A stretch of 12,913 bases of DNA from JADJLQ01 sp964396995 (GCA_964396995.1 CAYNIG010000124.1:1-12913), one strand, 5' to 3'; shown: positions 1 to 7,411, counted from the first letter of the stretch. The notes: generated by a model not told the origin, from the sequence alone. Numbers and translations: made by a program.

Positions 1-1
1 A

Positions 2-1042
2 ATCCACGTACCTTATCAGCGATATGAATCGGTAATAAAATTTTTTGAGGAAGCTTCAAAAGATGATGCGGTGACGGATATCAAAGTAGTGCAATACAGA
101 GTGGCCAAAGAATCACGCATAATGGATGCCCTGATGGATGCTGCACGCTCGGGTAAAAATGTATCCGTTTTTATTGAAGTAAAAGCCAGATTTGATGAAG
201 AAGCTAATCTGAGATGGGGAGAAAAACTCACCAAAGCAGGAGCGAAAGTGTTTTACAGTTTCCCGGGACTGAAAGTTCATTCTAAAATAGCATGGATTAG
301 AAGAAAAGAAGGGAATTCATACAAGACCTATACTTATTTGAGTACCGGAAATTTTAATGAAGATACCGCATTGGTGTACTCTGATTTTGGGTTGTTTTCT
401 GCCAACAACCATTATACTGTAGAAGTTAAAAAAATATTTGATTTTCTTGAATCAGGTCAGAAACCAAAATCCCCATTCAGACATCTGTTAGTAGGAAAGG
501 TCAACCTCCGGGAAGAACTGACTAAACTGATAGAATTTGAAATAAATGAAGCCAAACAGGGCAAACAAGCTTGGCTCATTCTCAAGCTGAATAGCCTCGA
601 AGATTCGGAAATGATACGGCTTTTGTATAAAGCATCCAGGGCGGGAGTGAGAATAAAACTGATCATCAGGGGCATATCCTGTATTGTGACCGGGCAAAAG
701 AAACTCTCTGAAAATATAGATGCAATCAGTATTGTAGACCGGTTTCTGGAACATGCCCGGGTATTTATCTTTCATCATGCCGGTAAAGAAAAAGTCTATC
801 TGTCTTCTGCCGATTTTATGGAACGGAACCTCAGTTTCCGCATTGAAACTTCATTCCCGATTTTAGATGAAAAATTAAAAGATAAAATAAAATACCTGGT
901 CAATCTCCAATGGAAAGACAATGTAAAAGCCCGGTCCTTGAATTACAATTCTATAAATGAATATAGAAAAAAATCAAAATCTGCTCCGATCAGATCACAA
1001 GTAGCAACATATCAATACCTAAAGCACGAAGTGCCGGACTGA
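2..1042 (+). CDS. ppk1: Polyphosphate kinase 1, C-terminal half (5' end outside window)
   Basis: Reversibly transfers the terminal phosphate of ATP onto inorganic polyphosphate. The frame is open from base 2 through the left edge, so the gene starts outside the window; about 346 of the usual roughly 690 residues are present, covering the two C-terminal phospholipase-D-like catalytic domains. Visible family motifs are the QYR segment (bases 92-100) and ARFDEE (from 185), whose arginines correspond to the Mg/phosphate-binding Arg375 and Arg405 of the E. coli enzyme. The His of GLKVHSK (bases 278-280) matches the phosphorylated His435. STGNFNE follows, and the His of RFLEHAR (752-754) matches His592, followed by KVYLSSADFMERN. 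All key residues are intact. The protein ends in a short basic tail. purB follows 90 bases later on the same strand; no clear terminator lies between them. Confidence 0.96.
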   Translation: MHVPYQRYESVIKFFEEASKDDAVTDIKVVQYRVAKESRIMDALMDAARSGKNVSVFIEVKARFDEEANLRWGEKLTKAGAKVFYSFPGLKVHSKIAWIRRKEGNSYKTYTYLSTGNFNEDTALVYSDFGLFSANNHYTVEVKKIFDFLESGQKPKSPFRHLLVGKVNLREELTKLIEFEINEAKQGKQAWLILKLNSLEDSEMIRLLYKASRAGVRIKLIIRGISCIVTGQKKLSENIDAISIVDRFLEHARVFIFHHAGKEKVYLSSADFMERNLSFRIETSFPILDEKLKDKIKYLVNLQWKDNVKARSLNYNSINEYRKKSKSAPIRSQVATYQYLKHEVPD

Positions 1043-1132
1043 GGTGATCCATAATTTGCCAAGCCGGCTAATTTAAATGCACCTTAACCTGAAACCATAT
1101 TCCCATTTTCATTTAGTATTTTTACATTCTAT

Positions 1133-2470
1133 ATGCTCAGGTCCATTTCTCCAATTGATGGAAGGTATGCTAAAACTGTTAAGCCGCTTTCAGACTTCTT
1201 TTCAGAGTATGCATTGATTCGATATCGTGTTGTAATAGAGGTAAAATATTTTGAAGCTCTGTGCCATGCCGGTATTCCACAGCTGAAAGATGCCATCCCC
1301 CACCTTCCAATTTTCAATACTCTATTAGAAAATTTTAATGAAACCGATGCAGAGAGAATTAAAGATATTGAATCCATTACCAACCACGATGTAAAAGCTG
1401 TTGAATATTTTATTAAAGAAAAACTCGAAAACACCCCCCTTGAATCCTTCAGGGAGTTTGTTCACTTTGGTCTTACTTCCCAGGACATCAATAATACAGC
1501 CCAACCATTGGCTTTGTTGGAATCTTCTGTCAAAGTCTTATTTCCTGCAATGGATAAATTAATTGAACATCTGGATCAAAAATCTATAGCATGGATGCAG
1601 ACCCCTCTATTAGCCCATACTCATGGGCAACCCGCCAGCCCCACTACCATAGGTAAAGAAATCAAAGTTTTTGCAGAAAGAATCAAGGGTCAATATCAGC
1701 ATTTAAAGGAAACACCCATTACAGCCAAATTCGGCGGTGCAACAGGCAATTTTAATGCACATGTCATAGCATATCCTGACAGGGACTGGCATGATTTTGG
1801 AGATCATTTTGTCTCTTCCCTGGGTCTAAAGAGAATCAAATGGACTACCCAGATAGAACCCTATGACAATTTAGCAGCTTATTGTCATGCGATGATCAGA
1901 ATCAATTCAATACTGATCGATTTTTGCCGCGATGTGTGGATGTATATTTCAATGCAGTTTATCAAACAACGGGTAATCGCCAATGAAGTAGGCTCTTCTG
2001 CCATGCCTCATAAAGTTAATCCTATTGACTTTGAAAATGCCGAAGGCAACCTGGGTGTAGCTAATGCGTTATTTGACCATTTTGCTTTGAAATTACCTTT
2101 GTCCAGGCTACAAAGGGATCTCACAGATAGTACTGTTCTGAGGAATCTCGGCGTGCCCATTGCACATACCCTTATCGCCATCCATTCCATTTATCGTGGG
2201 CTTTCAAAAATAGATATAAATGAAACCGTCTTGTCCTCCGCCCTCGAATCCAACTGGGCTGTCATAGCAGAAGCAATACAGACAATATTGAGAAGAGAGG
2301 GTGTTAAAAATTCTTACGAATTACTAAAAGACCTTACACGCGGAAAAACAGAAATCACCAAATCCGATATTCACTCATTCATTCATGGGCTCCCGATAGG
2401 TGAAAAAACCAAAGAAGAATTATTACAAATTACTCCACATAATTATACAGGTCAGTTTCCAAAATATTGA
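1133..2470 (+). CDS. purB: Adenylosuccinate lyase
   Basis: Cleaves adenylosuccinate to AMP plus fumarate and SAICAR to AICAR plus fumarate, so it acts twice in purine synthesis. The 445-aa product is full length and resembles the E. coli-type (long) PurB from end to end: SPIDGRY at the N-terminus, TNHDVKAVEYF near residue 83, HFGLTSQDINN, HTHGQPASPTTIGKE with the catalytic-type His at 164, and the fumarase/lyase signature GSSAMPHKVNPIDFE at 287-301 carrying the catalytic-loop serine (Ser288/289, equivalent to E. coli Ser295). LQRDLTDSTVLRNLG follows. The ATG at 1133 gives MLRSISPIDGRY, in register with the family. There is no Shine-Dalgarno sequence; a TATTTTTA box ends 8 bases before the ATG. 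It may be cotranscribed with ppk1, but the 90-base gap leaves room for its own promoter. Confidence 0.98.
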   Translation: MLRSISPIDGRYAKTVKPLSDFFSEYALIRYRVVIEVKYFEALCHAGIPQLKDAIPHLPIFNTLLENFNETDAERIKDIESITNHDVKAVEYFIKEKLENTPLESFREFVHFGLTSQDINNTAQPLALLESSVKVLFPAMDKLIEHLDQKSIAWMQTPLLAHTHGQPASPTTIGKEIKVFAERIKGQYQHLKETPITAKFGGATGNFNAHVIAYPDRDWHDFGDHFVSSLGLKRIKWTTQIEPYDNLAAYCHAMIRINSILIDFCRDVWMYISMQFIKQRVIANEVGSSAMPHKVNPIDFENAEGNLGVANALFDHFALKLPLSRLQRDLTDSTVLRNLGVPIAHTLIAIHSIYRGLSKIDINETVLSSALESNWAVIAEAIQTILRREGVKNSYELLKDLTRGKTEITKSDIHSFIHGLPIGEKTKEELLQITPHNYTGQFPKY

Positions 2471-2522
2471 ATATAATTTTACGATCTGATGATAACCTTC
2501 ACCATCTGAAAAATCATATAAA

Positions 2523-2548
2523 CAAAAGGCCTGAACCCAGGCCTTTTG
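2523..2548. terminator. Bidirectional intrinsic terminator between convergent genes
   Basis: A perfect 10-bp inverted repeat: CAAAAGGCCT at 2523-2532, loop GAACCC, AGGCCTTTTG at 2539-2548. It gives a GC core flanked by A4/U4 on both strands. It sits 52 bases after the purB stop and 29 bases after the stop of the oppositely oriented SRPBCC gene, so it can end transcription from both sides. Confidence 0.85.
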
Positions 2549-2577
2549 CATCATTCATATTCAAATTTTAATTTTCT

Positions 2578-3591
2578 TTATTTAATGACCGGATAGATAA
2601 TTTTAGTCAGCCACTTTGCCGTATCCGTTACCACTTCCGGGTCATTCATATATTGTTCAATAGCCGGAGCAGAAAATTTAAGCCCCTTCTCTTTCATATA
2701 ATCATCTAATGCAAAATGGGCATCACCGATTTTGGCATAGTCTCCCAGATGATCTACAAAGATCTCTTTTACAGCAGGTATGGATGCGTTAGTAAGGCCG
2801 GGCACGGTTGGATTACCCTTCACCGGCATGGCAGCAATCATATCCGTTGTGCTTGTCTTTTCATCCCATATATAATATAGACCAGCGGGTAAACCATCAG
2901 GAGATATATTGGCCTTTTTTAGTGCTTCACTTATTTTTACCATAGATTCTGCAAAAAATTGTGGAACCTCACTGAATGAAACCGTTTTACGAATTCCAAT
3001 ATAAGATCTGCCGGGTCCATCCATTTCTTTTACCTCATATCCTCTATAGAGTATAGGCTTTAAAGATTCCGCATATTTTTTTAAGGTACTGAGACCGTGT
3101 TCAAAAGTGGGTCCCATCATTTTTTCCGGGTTCATAATCAGGTTTAGGGCGTTCATCGGATAGCGTGATTCTGAATCAAAAGTTTCTGTGATTTTCGAAC
3201 CTTTATCAATAGCTTCTATTTTGAAGACAACTATTGCCTCACCACTCATTGGTTTTTCAAAGACCAGTTTATTTTCGATAAGGCCATTTTCAATCTTGGT
3301 TATGGTTTGATTTCCTTTACCTACCTGGCTATTACCATCCCACAAATATCTGGAACCCACTTTGCCATCTTCACCTTCCAGGCTGGTTTTAACATTGGGG
3401 TCCATTTCTTCCCAAGGTGACCAGTTTTTATTTTCAGAAAATCGGCTTAGTATATCTTGTACCAGGGCTGGTGAAGCGTTTATTTCTACAGATCTTTCAA
3501 TTTTTACTTTTTTAGGGGCAATCAATCCAAGTATCAGAAAAAGGAATATCAACGTAAGAAGTAATACACCAATGTACTTAAGAGCTTTCAT
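2578..3591 (-). CDS. Membrane-anchored SRPBCC (polyketide cyclase-like) protein with C-terminal GyrI-like domain
   Basis: A 337-aa two-domain protein. Residues 5-25 form one hydrophobic segment (YIGVLLLTLIFLFLILGLIA), either an uncleaved signal anchor or an export signal. Residues 30-176 resemble the SRPBCC/START-like ligand-binding fold: VEINASPALVQDILSRF, then NWSPWEEMDP and a late helix FEHGLSTLKKYAE. Residues 182-337 look like the GyrI/AraC effector-binding domain, with the typical ending EQYMNDPEV...LTKIIYPVIK. There is no helix-turn-helix, so a direct transcription-factor role is unlikely. The function is unknown; binding of a small hydrophobic or amphipathic ligand at the membrane is inferred from the folds only. 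It is the last minus-strand gene before the terminator shared with purB, 133 bases beyond the 5-TM gene. The ATG at 3591 starts directly before the anchor. The domain assignment is by pattern, not a profile search. Confidence 0.85.
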   Translation of the reverse strand: MKALKYIGVLLLTLIFLFLILGLIAPKKVKIERSVEINASPALVQDILSRFSENKNWSPWEEMDPNVKTSLEGEDGKVGSRYLWDGNSQVGKGNQTITKIENGLIENKLVFEKPMSGEAIVVFKIEAIDKGSKITETFDSESRYPMNALNLIMNPEKMMGPTFEHGLSTLKKYAESLKPILYRGYEVKEMDGPGRSYIGIRKTVSFSEVPQFFAESMVKISEALKKANISPDGLPAGLYYIWDEKTSTTDMIAAMPVKGNPTVPGLTNASIPAVKEIFVDHLGDYAKIGDAHFALDDYMKEKGLKFSAPAIEQYMNDPEVVTDTAKWLTKIIYPVIK

Positions 3592-3724
3592 AATAAACGA
3601 GTTTTTTTATTTACAATAAGTTAGTTTTAAGTAAGTTGGAATAAGTCTATAATTTGTCTGATGGAGCGTATTCTACAGAGGTGTGAGAATAGTAGAAATC
3701 GTACCCAAATGTATAAAATATTTT

Positions 3725-4228
3725 TTATCCGGCCATTTTTCGCCACGCGAAACGGATTGCAATCAAAAGACCTATTATAATTAATACTACCTGAGAAAAC
3801 GGCATAAATGAAAATACATAAATATGGGTTTTATCCAAAAACCACATGATTAATAACACTGCGGTCACCATTACTATTAAACCACCGATTTTCCCAAATC
3901 CCGGTATATCATCCAGCGATACAAATCTTTTTATGATCATGAGAGTAACTATCATTACCACTACGGGCATTAATTGAGTATAAATGTTTACATCCCATAC
4001 CGACTGTCTTTCAAATAAAAATAAATATACATTGAGCATGAATGCAAAAATACCAGGCACACAAACCAGGTAAATCAGAAAAGAATAAAGGTATTTCCAA
4101 GGTGATAAATGCCCTTCCCTTTTGCTAAACAGTCCAGTTAGTAATGCACTTAGCGGAACAGCAACCGCATAAAACAATAAAATCTGATGATTTGCATTGA
4201 GGTAAATAAAAAAATCTTGTAAAGTCAT
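3725..4228 (-). CDS. Conserved 5-TM membrane protein of unknown function
   Basis: A 167-aa integral membrane protein that I do not recognise as a named family. It has five likely membrane segments, at about residues 14-36, 45-71, 84-103, 108-131 and 134-158, and ends with the basic tail RFAWRKMAG. Charged residues sit in short loops (FSKREGH, IKRFVSLDD); there are no obvious catalytic or metal-binding motifs. It starts at an ATG 43 bases beyond the AtpI-like gene on the same strand, so it is probably the last gene of the bactofilin-AtpZ cluster. In many Bacteroidota the ATP synthase a-subunit gene would be expected here. This protein is shorter than AtpB and lacks the essential-arginine helix of that subunit, so it is not a substitute a-subunit. 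Confidence 0.8.
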   Translation of the reverse strand: MTLQDFFIYLNANHQILLFYAVAVPLSALLTGLFSKREGHLSPWKYLYSFLIYLVCVPGIFAFMLNVYLFLFERQSVWDVNIYTQLMPVVVMIVTLMIIKRFVSLDDIPGFGKIGGLIVMVTAVLLIMWFLDKTHIYVFSFMPFSQVVLIIIGLLIAIRFAWRKMAG

Positions 4229-4271
4229 TCAAAAAGCAGGAATAAAGATACAAAATCCGGGTTATATCCTG

Positions 4272-4655
4272 TCAGCTACTCCCGAGTCGGGCCAATTTTG
4301 ACATAAAATATACTTCATACACCGTAAAAAACAAATAACTGATGAGAAAACTGATCACATGGTGCAGCTGTACTTTGGCTATCAGTTTATCAAAACCCAA
4401 TACGATCACTATGGTGAGCAACAACTTCAGAAAAATCATTGACATCACTACAGATGTAAATCTGTTTTTATCCGAAGAAGCCGCTGATGATTTTCCCAAA
4501 TGAAAAATCAGAATCGAAAAAAAAAGAAAAAAAAGCAATCCCGTAAAGGCGAAATAACCAGTTTTATAACGCACCAGCTGGGATATCAAAAAAAGGATAC
4601 ATCCCGCCCCTGCGGTAACCCAGCATAGATATACGTAAAACTGCTTTGTGGTCAT
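4272..4655 (-). CDS. Small 4-TM membrane protein, AtpI-like by position and topology
   Basis: A 127-aa protein with four predicted membrane helices, at about residues 8-28, 33-52, 68-88 and 98-117, with a short polar loop (KSSAASSDKNR) between helices 2 and 3. Length and topology match the AtpI/UncI family, which assists assembly of the ATP synthase c-ring and lies at the head of atp operons, but sequence motifs alone do not prove membership. Its ATG overlaps the TGA of atpZ by four bases (ATGA, 4652-4655), which indicates translational coupling and a shared role with AtpZ. No atpB follows in this window. The name is left blank because identity rests on topology and context. Confidence 0.8.
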   Translation of the reverse strand: MTTKQFYVYLCWVTAGAGCILFLISQLVRYKTGYFAFTGLLFFLFFSILIFHLGKSSAASSDKNRFTSVVMSMIFLKLLLTIVIVLGFDKLIAKVQLHHVISFLISYLFFTVYEVYFMSKLARLGSS

Positions 4656-4867
4656 TTTTTGGATAACTCCTTTACTAATCGCACAAAGTAAGCACTTAAA
4701 AATAAAATCCCAAGTCCTAAGGTAAAATAGGGACCATTGGTTTTACACCATTTATCCAAAAACCTACCCAACAAGAATCCAACCACTAAGAACGCAAACA
4801 TCTCAAATGCCATCCCGGAGTATTTGAGTACCTCATTTGGCTTGGAGGATTTTTTGTGTGATTTCAA
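4652..4867 (-). CDS. atpZ: AtpZ/AtpI-family protein (F0F1 ATPase-associated)
   Basis: A 71-aa protein with a basic N-terminal tail and two membrane helices (about residues 21-36 and 46-62). The KYSGMAFEM segment and the GxxLGRFLDK turn between the helices are typical of the small AtpZ family encoded beside ATP synthase operons and linked to ATP synthase assembly or Mg2+/Ca2+ transport. The start is TTG at 4867. The only internal ATG (codon 19) lies inside the conserved KYSGMAFEM motif and would remove it, so the TTG start is preferred. It begins 15 bases after the bactofilin stop, in the same reading frame, and overlaps the next gene by ATGA. It is probably cotranscribed with bactofilin. Confidence 0.85.
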   Translation of the reverse strand: MKSHKKSSKPNEVLKYSGMAFEMFAFLVVGFLLGRFLDKWCKTNGPYFTLGLGILFLSAYFVRLVKELSKK

Positions 4868-4882
4868 TTCAAATAAAATGTA

Positions 4883-5332
4883 TTATGCTTCGTGGTAGAC
4901 TCCATTACTGGAGGTCTTGATGGTTTCGTGGATTATTTCATTTTTCATCAGACAGGAAACATTAAATACTGCTCCTGAATGCACTACTAACTTGTCCGTA
5001 TTGATATCTCCTTTTATATTGGCCGATTCCTTTACCTGCAACGAATCCCTTACGGTCAGGATACCTACAAAATGCCCTTCAATCACTGCATTTTCGCACA
5101 CAATATCACCATCGACCATACCTGAAGGGCCAATGATTACTTTGCTATTGCATGTAAGTGATCCTTTCAGGTGACCATCTATACGAATATCATTTTCGCA
5201 GTGTACTTTGCCTTCGATTTTAGTACCTCCCACAATACTATTTAGAGCCGAAGACGAACTTGCACTAGAAGTACTTTTGGGAGCAGCTGGGGCAGCGCTG
5301 GTTACAGTTTCTGTTTTTTTTGATCCGAACAT
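4883..5332 (-). CDS. Bactofilin-family polymer-forming cytoskeletal protein
   Basis: A 149-aa protein. An alanine/serine-rich flexible N-terminal stretch (residues 9-30) precedes a bactofilin core at about 34-130 (DUF583), built of short hydrophobic/glycine repeats forming a right-handed beta-helix: GTKIEGKVHCENDIRIDG, LKGSLTCNSKVIIGPSG, VDGDIVCENAVIEG and so on. Bactofilins polymerise without nucleotide and scaffold cell-shape or envelope processes. Length and the disordered ends are typical. It is the first gene of a cluster with atpZ and two small membrane-protein genes; this bactofilin-atpZ neighbourhood recurs ahead of ATP synthase operons in Bacteroidota. The 120-base gap from porP probably carries its own promoter, though I see no clear consensus. 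The ATG lies in an A/T-rich leader without a Shine-Dalgarno sequence. Confidence 0.93.
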   Translation of the reverse strand: MFGSKKTETVTSAAPAAPKSTSSASSSSALNSIVGGTKIEGKVHCENDIRIDGHLKGSLTCNSKVIIGPSGMVDGDIVCENAVIEGHFVGILTVRDSLQVKESANIKGDINTDKLVVHSGAVFNVSCLMKNEIIHETIKTSSNGVYHEA

Positions 5333-5452
5333 ATGTTTTTGGTTTTATATAAATTAATAACAAATAAAATAAATCTCAATAAATCTTCCAATATAGGAGG
5401 AAGAAAAAACCAATAAAGATTATAATTTGTCCGGGTTGCAGATTCAAATTTA

Positions 5453-6490
5453 CTAAAATGTAGGACAATACACTCCTCTGCTAGAGGTACCACCACAAAT
5501 ATTATATATCAAAGAGAGCTCAAAGGCACCATTACCGTTGCTTGCTGGTCTCAGGCTAGATACATTCAAATCGTAGCTCAAACCTACGCCATATCTGTTA
5601 AAATCAAATCTGGATGATACGATCACCGCATCCGTGGTGAAAGCTTTCTCAAAATGGTTAGCAAATCTTACCCAAGCTCCAAACTGAAAAGATTGTTCGA
5701 AATCTTTGGCTTTTTGAGTAATGAATTTAGCACTGGATCCCAGATTCACTTCAAAAGCTTCCCCTTGACGGAACATCACTGCACCCGGCACCAGGTGCAA
5801 ATTTTTTTTCAATTCCAACTCTCCGCCCACATGGGCCGTAATTTTGCCATCAATGGGATCAATGATTCCGTTATTAAACGATTGGTTTGGCTGATTCAGA
5901 TGGCTGTAAGCCACTCCTGCGTAAAAACTATTTTTATCCATTACTGAAAACCAAAGTAGTCCTACATTAATATCAGGATAGATAAAATTAGAATTGTCAA
6001 TACTTTCTCCGGGCAAAGTAGGATCAAAGCCTCCCTGTCCGTCATGCTGACTCCCAAATTGAGCCCCGGCAAAATTTAAACTTCTCTGGGCAACTCCAAC
6101 ATCAAACCCCGCAGCTAAATAATGAGAATTGACTCTGTTACCTGCCATGCGTTTGCTAAAGGATCCAGCCAATTTTGCTGCTATAGTTCCAAATGACAAT
6201 TGCCCTGCTACATCCCCGTAAAAACCACCTCCAATGCCAAAATAATCATACCTGCCTACCGGTATTTTCTGATCGTAAGATGCCGCATAGGTATTGTATG
6301 CATTTGTTTTAAGCACACTGGCCCACTGATTGCGATAATTGCCTATAAATCTTTTGTCACAATTCATCACCCCTGTCAAGGCGGGATTCAGATTTAGAGG
6401 TGACATATAAAACTGGCTAAAATGAATGTCCTGGGCGGTAGCAAGGCCACCGAACAGTATCATCACAAAAAATAATAGTAGTTTCTTCAT
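5453..6490 (-). CDS. PorP/SprF-family type IX secretion outer-membrane protein
   Basis: A 345-aa outer-membrane beta-barrel of the PorP/SprF family, members of which help export or surface attachment of type IX cargo in Bacteroidota. It begins with the signal peptide MKKLLLFFVMILFGGLATAQ, followed by the family hallmark DIHFSQFYMSPLNLNPALTG, in which the F-SQ-F-Y-x-S-P-x-x-x-NPA pattern is diagnostic. Next come YRNQW, YDQK and many short alternating barrel strands to the C-terminus. The ATG at 6490 is chosen because the signal peptide begins there; a TTG five codons upstream only adds a polar leader. It lies 66 bases downstream of the 265-aa barrel gene on the same strand. No core T9SS genes (porK/L/M/N, sov) and no large C-terminal-domain adhesin are adjacent, so the cargo cannot be named. 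Several paralogues per genome are usual. Confidence 0.93.
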   Translation of the reverse strand: MKKLLLFFVMILFGGLATAQDIHFSQFYMSPLNLNPALTGVMNCDKRFIGNYRNQWASVLKTNAYNTYAASYDQKIPVGRYDYFGIGGGFYGDVAGQLSFGTIAAKLAGSFSKRMAGNRVNSHYLAAGFDVGVAQRSLNFAGAQFGSQHDGQGGFDPTLPGESIDNSNFIYPDINVGLLWFSVMDKNSFYAGVAYSHLNQPNQSFNNGIIDPIDGKITAHVGGELELKKNLHLVPGAVMFRQGEAFEVNLGSSAKFITQKAKDFEQSFQFGAWVRFANHFEKAFTTDAVIVSSRFDFNRYGVGLSYDLNVSSLRPASNGNGAFELSLIYNICGGTSSRGVYCPTF

Positions 6491-6512
6491 CCTGGTTATT
6501 AGCAACTAACGG

Positions 6513-6520
6513 TAAAAATA
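6513..6520 (-). promoter_or_regulatory. Possible -7 box ahead of porP-like gene
   Basis: On the minus strand this reads TATTTTTA, seven of eight matches to the Bacteroidota -7 element TAnnTTTG, 22 bases before the ATG. No TTTG -33 element lies at the expected spacing, so the call is weak. The gene could equally be read from the upstream barrel gene's promoter. Confidence 0.2.
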
Positions 6521-6556
6521 GAAATAATTAGATAAGAATAATGTTAAAAAATGATT

Positions 6557-7354
6557 CTATTTCCGTTTACCAAACTCTATGCCTAAATAAAAATTAATAA
6601 AAAATGCTGTATTGGGAGTCTGAATCATGATGGGGATCTTCCTGGTAAACACATCCATTTTGATGCCCGTTTCAAATGCCTTCACATACTGTTCCTGTTC
6701 ACCAAACGAAAAATTAGCGCTGAAATGAGCTTGAAATCCGGGGATAACGGATAGTTGGTTGAGTCCTCTTACGAAGGATGCTGCTCCGGCAATTTTATCA
6801 ATATCTAAAAATTCATTTTCGTTTTTAGGTTCATATTTTGTTGGCTTTAGGGAATGCCGGTCACCATCAAATGTTTTCAACTCAAGATAATATGGTTTAG
6901 TAATTCCAAGAGACGCCCCTCCCCCATAGGTCAAGGCTACTGCAATTCCTTTTCGTTTTGCTTTTTCAGAAAAATACCGCTTGGAGCCTACTCCACCTCT
7001 TAGAGTAAAGAATGCATTTTGTTTTCCATACACAAACCCCCCCGAACTGGTAATATTATGAAGAATAGATTGGGTCCTCAGGTTTTGAAAATATTCCTTT
7101 GGATGCTTCAATGTGCTCAGTTCAAACTGATAAAAGCTGGTTAAATAGTATTTTTTAATATTGCCTTTCCTGTATCCAAAGTTAAAACCCGAAGTATGTA
7201 TTCCTCCAAAGACAGATTTTTCATCGGTATACAATACCCCACCAAAGCTATAATCCAATTGCCTGGGTTGAATGGTAGTTTGAGAATATAGTTGAGGAAG
7301 AGTCCACCCTATAAACATGAATACCAGACTGATATTTTTAGACTTAAACTTCAT
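6557..7354 (-). CDS. Predicted outer-membrane beta-barrel protein, unknown function
   Basis: A 265-aa exported protein that I cannot place in a named family. An N-terminal signal peptide (residues about 1-25, with hydrophobic core ISLVFMFIGWTLPQLYS) is followed by alternating polar/aromatic strands rich in glycine and tyrosine, such as FGGIHTSGFNFGYRKG, AFFTLRGGVGSKRYF and GIAVALTYGGGASLGI. The last strand, FFINFYLGIEFGKRK, resembles a terminal barrel strand. These features suggest a small outer-membrane barrel of about 10-12 strands; this is inference from pattern only. It lies directly upstream of the PorP/SprF gene (66-base gap, same strand) and may share its promoter. The start at 7354 is an ATG 11 bases after a good Bacteroidota-type promoter match, implying a very short leader. 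Confidence 0.75.
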   Translation of the reverse strand: MKFKSKNISLVFMFIGWTLPQLYSQTTIQPRQLDYSFGGVLYTDEKSVFGGIHTSGFNFGYRKGNIKKYYLTSFYQFELSTLKHPKEYFQNLRTQSILHNITSSGGFVYGKQNAFFTLRGGVGSKRYFSEKAKRKGIAVALTYGGGASLGITKPYYLELKTFDGDRHSLKPTKYEPKNENEFLDIDKIAGAASFVRGLNQLSVIPGFQAHFSANFSFGEQEQYVKAFETGIKMDVFTRKIPIMIQTPNTAFFINFYLGIEFGKRK

Positions 7355-7365
7355 CTATCGATCAC

Positions 7366-7397
7366 TAAAAATAATCGAATATGGTCTCAGTACCAAA
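7366..7397 (-). promoter_or_regulatory. Bacteroidota-type promoter for the 265-aa barrel gene
   Basis: On the minus strand there is a TTTG -33 element (7394-7397), a 20-base spacer, and a TATTTTTA -7 element (7366-7373; consensus TAnnTTTG). The start codon is 11 bases downstream, so the transcript leader would be only a few bases long. Confidence 0.45.
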
Positions 7398-7411
7398 TTT
7401 TTTTATTTTTA
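7380..7411 (+). promoter_or_regulatory. Possible promoter for the AI-2E-family transporter gene
   Basis: TATG (7380-7383, one mismatch to TTTG), a 20-base spacer, then TATTTTTA (7404-7411). It interleaves with the divergent promoter on the other strand and would give a leader of about 50 bases. The -33 match is imperfect. Confidence 0.25.

Noticed and set aside
3668..3700. Inverted repeat TTCTAC...GTAGAA beyond the 5-TM gene as a terminator
   Set aside because: Only 6 bp with a 15-base loop and no U-run; too weak to call.
5405..5450. AATTTG...CAAATT repeat after porP as a terminator
   Set aside because: A short AT-rich 6-bp stem without a T-tract; expected by chance in this composition.
5302..5496. 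A 64-codon minus-strand open frame bridging the bactofilin start and porP end
   Set aside because: It overlaps both real genes and has no family resemblance or good start context; it reads like translated intergenic and antisense sequence.
6491..6505. TTG start for the PorP/SprF protein, adding MLITR
   Set aside because: The signal peptide begins at the ATG at 6490, and the extension is polar and unlike the family's N-termini.
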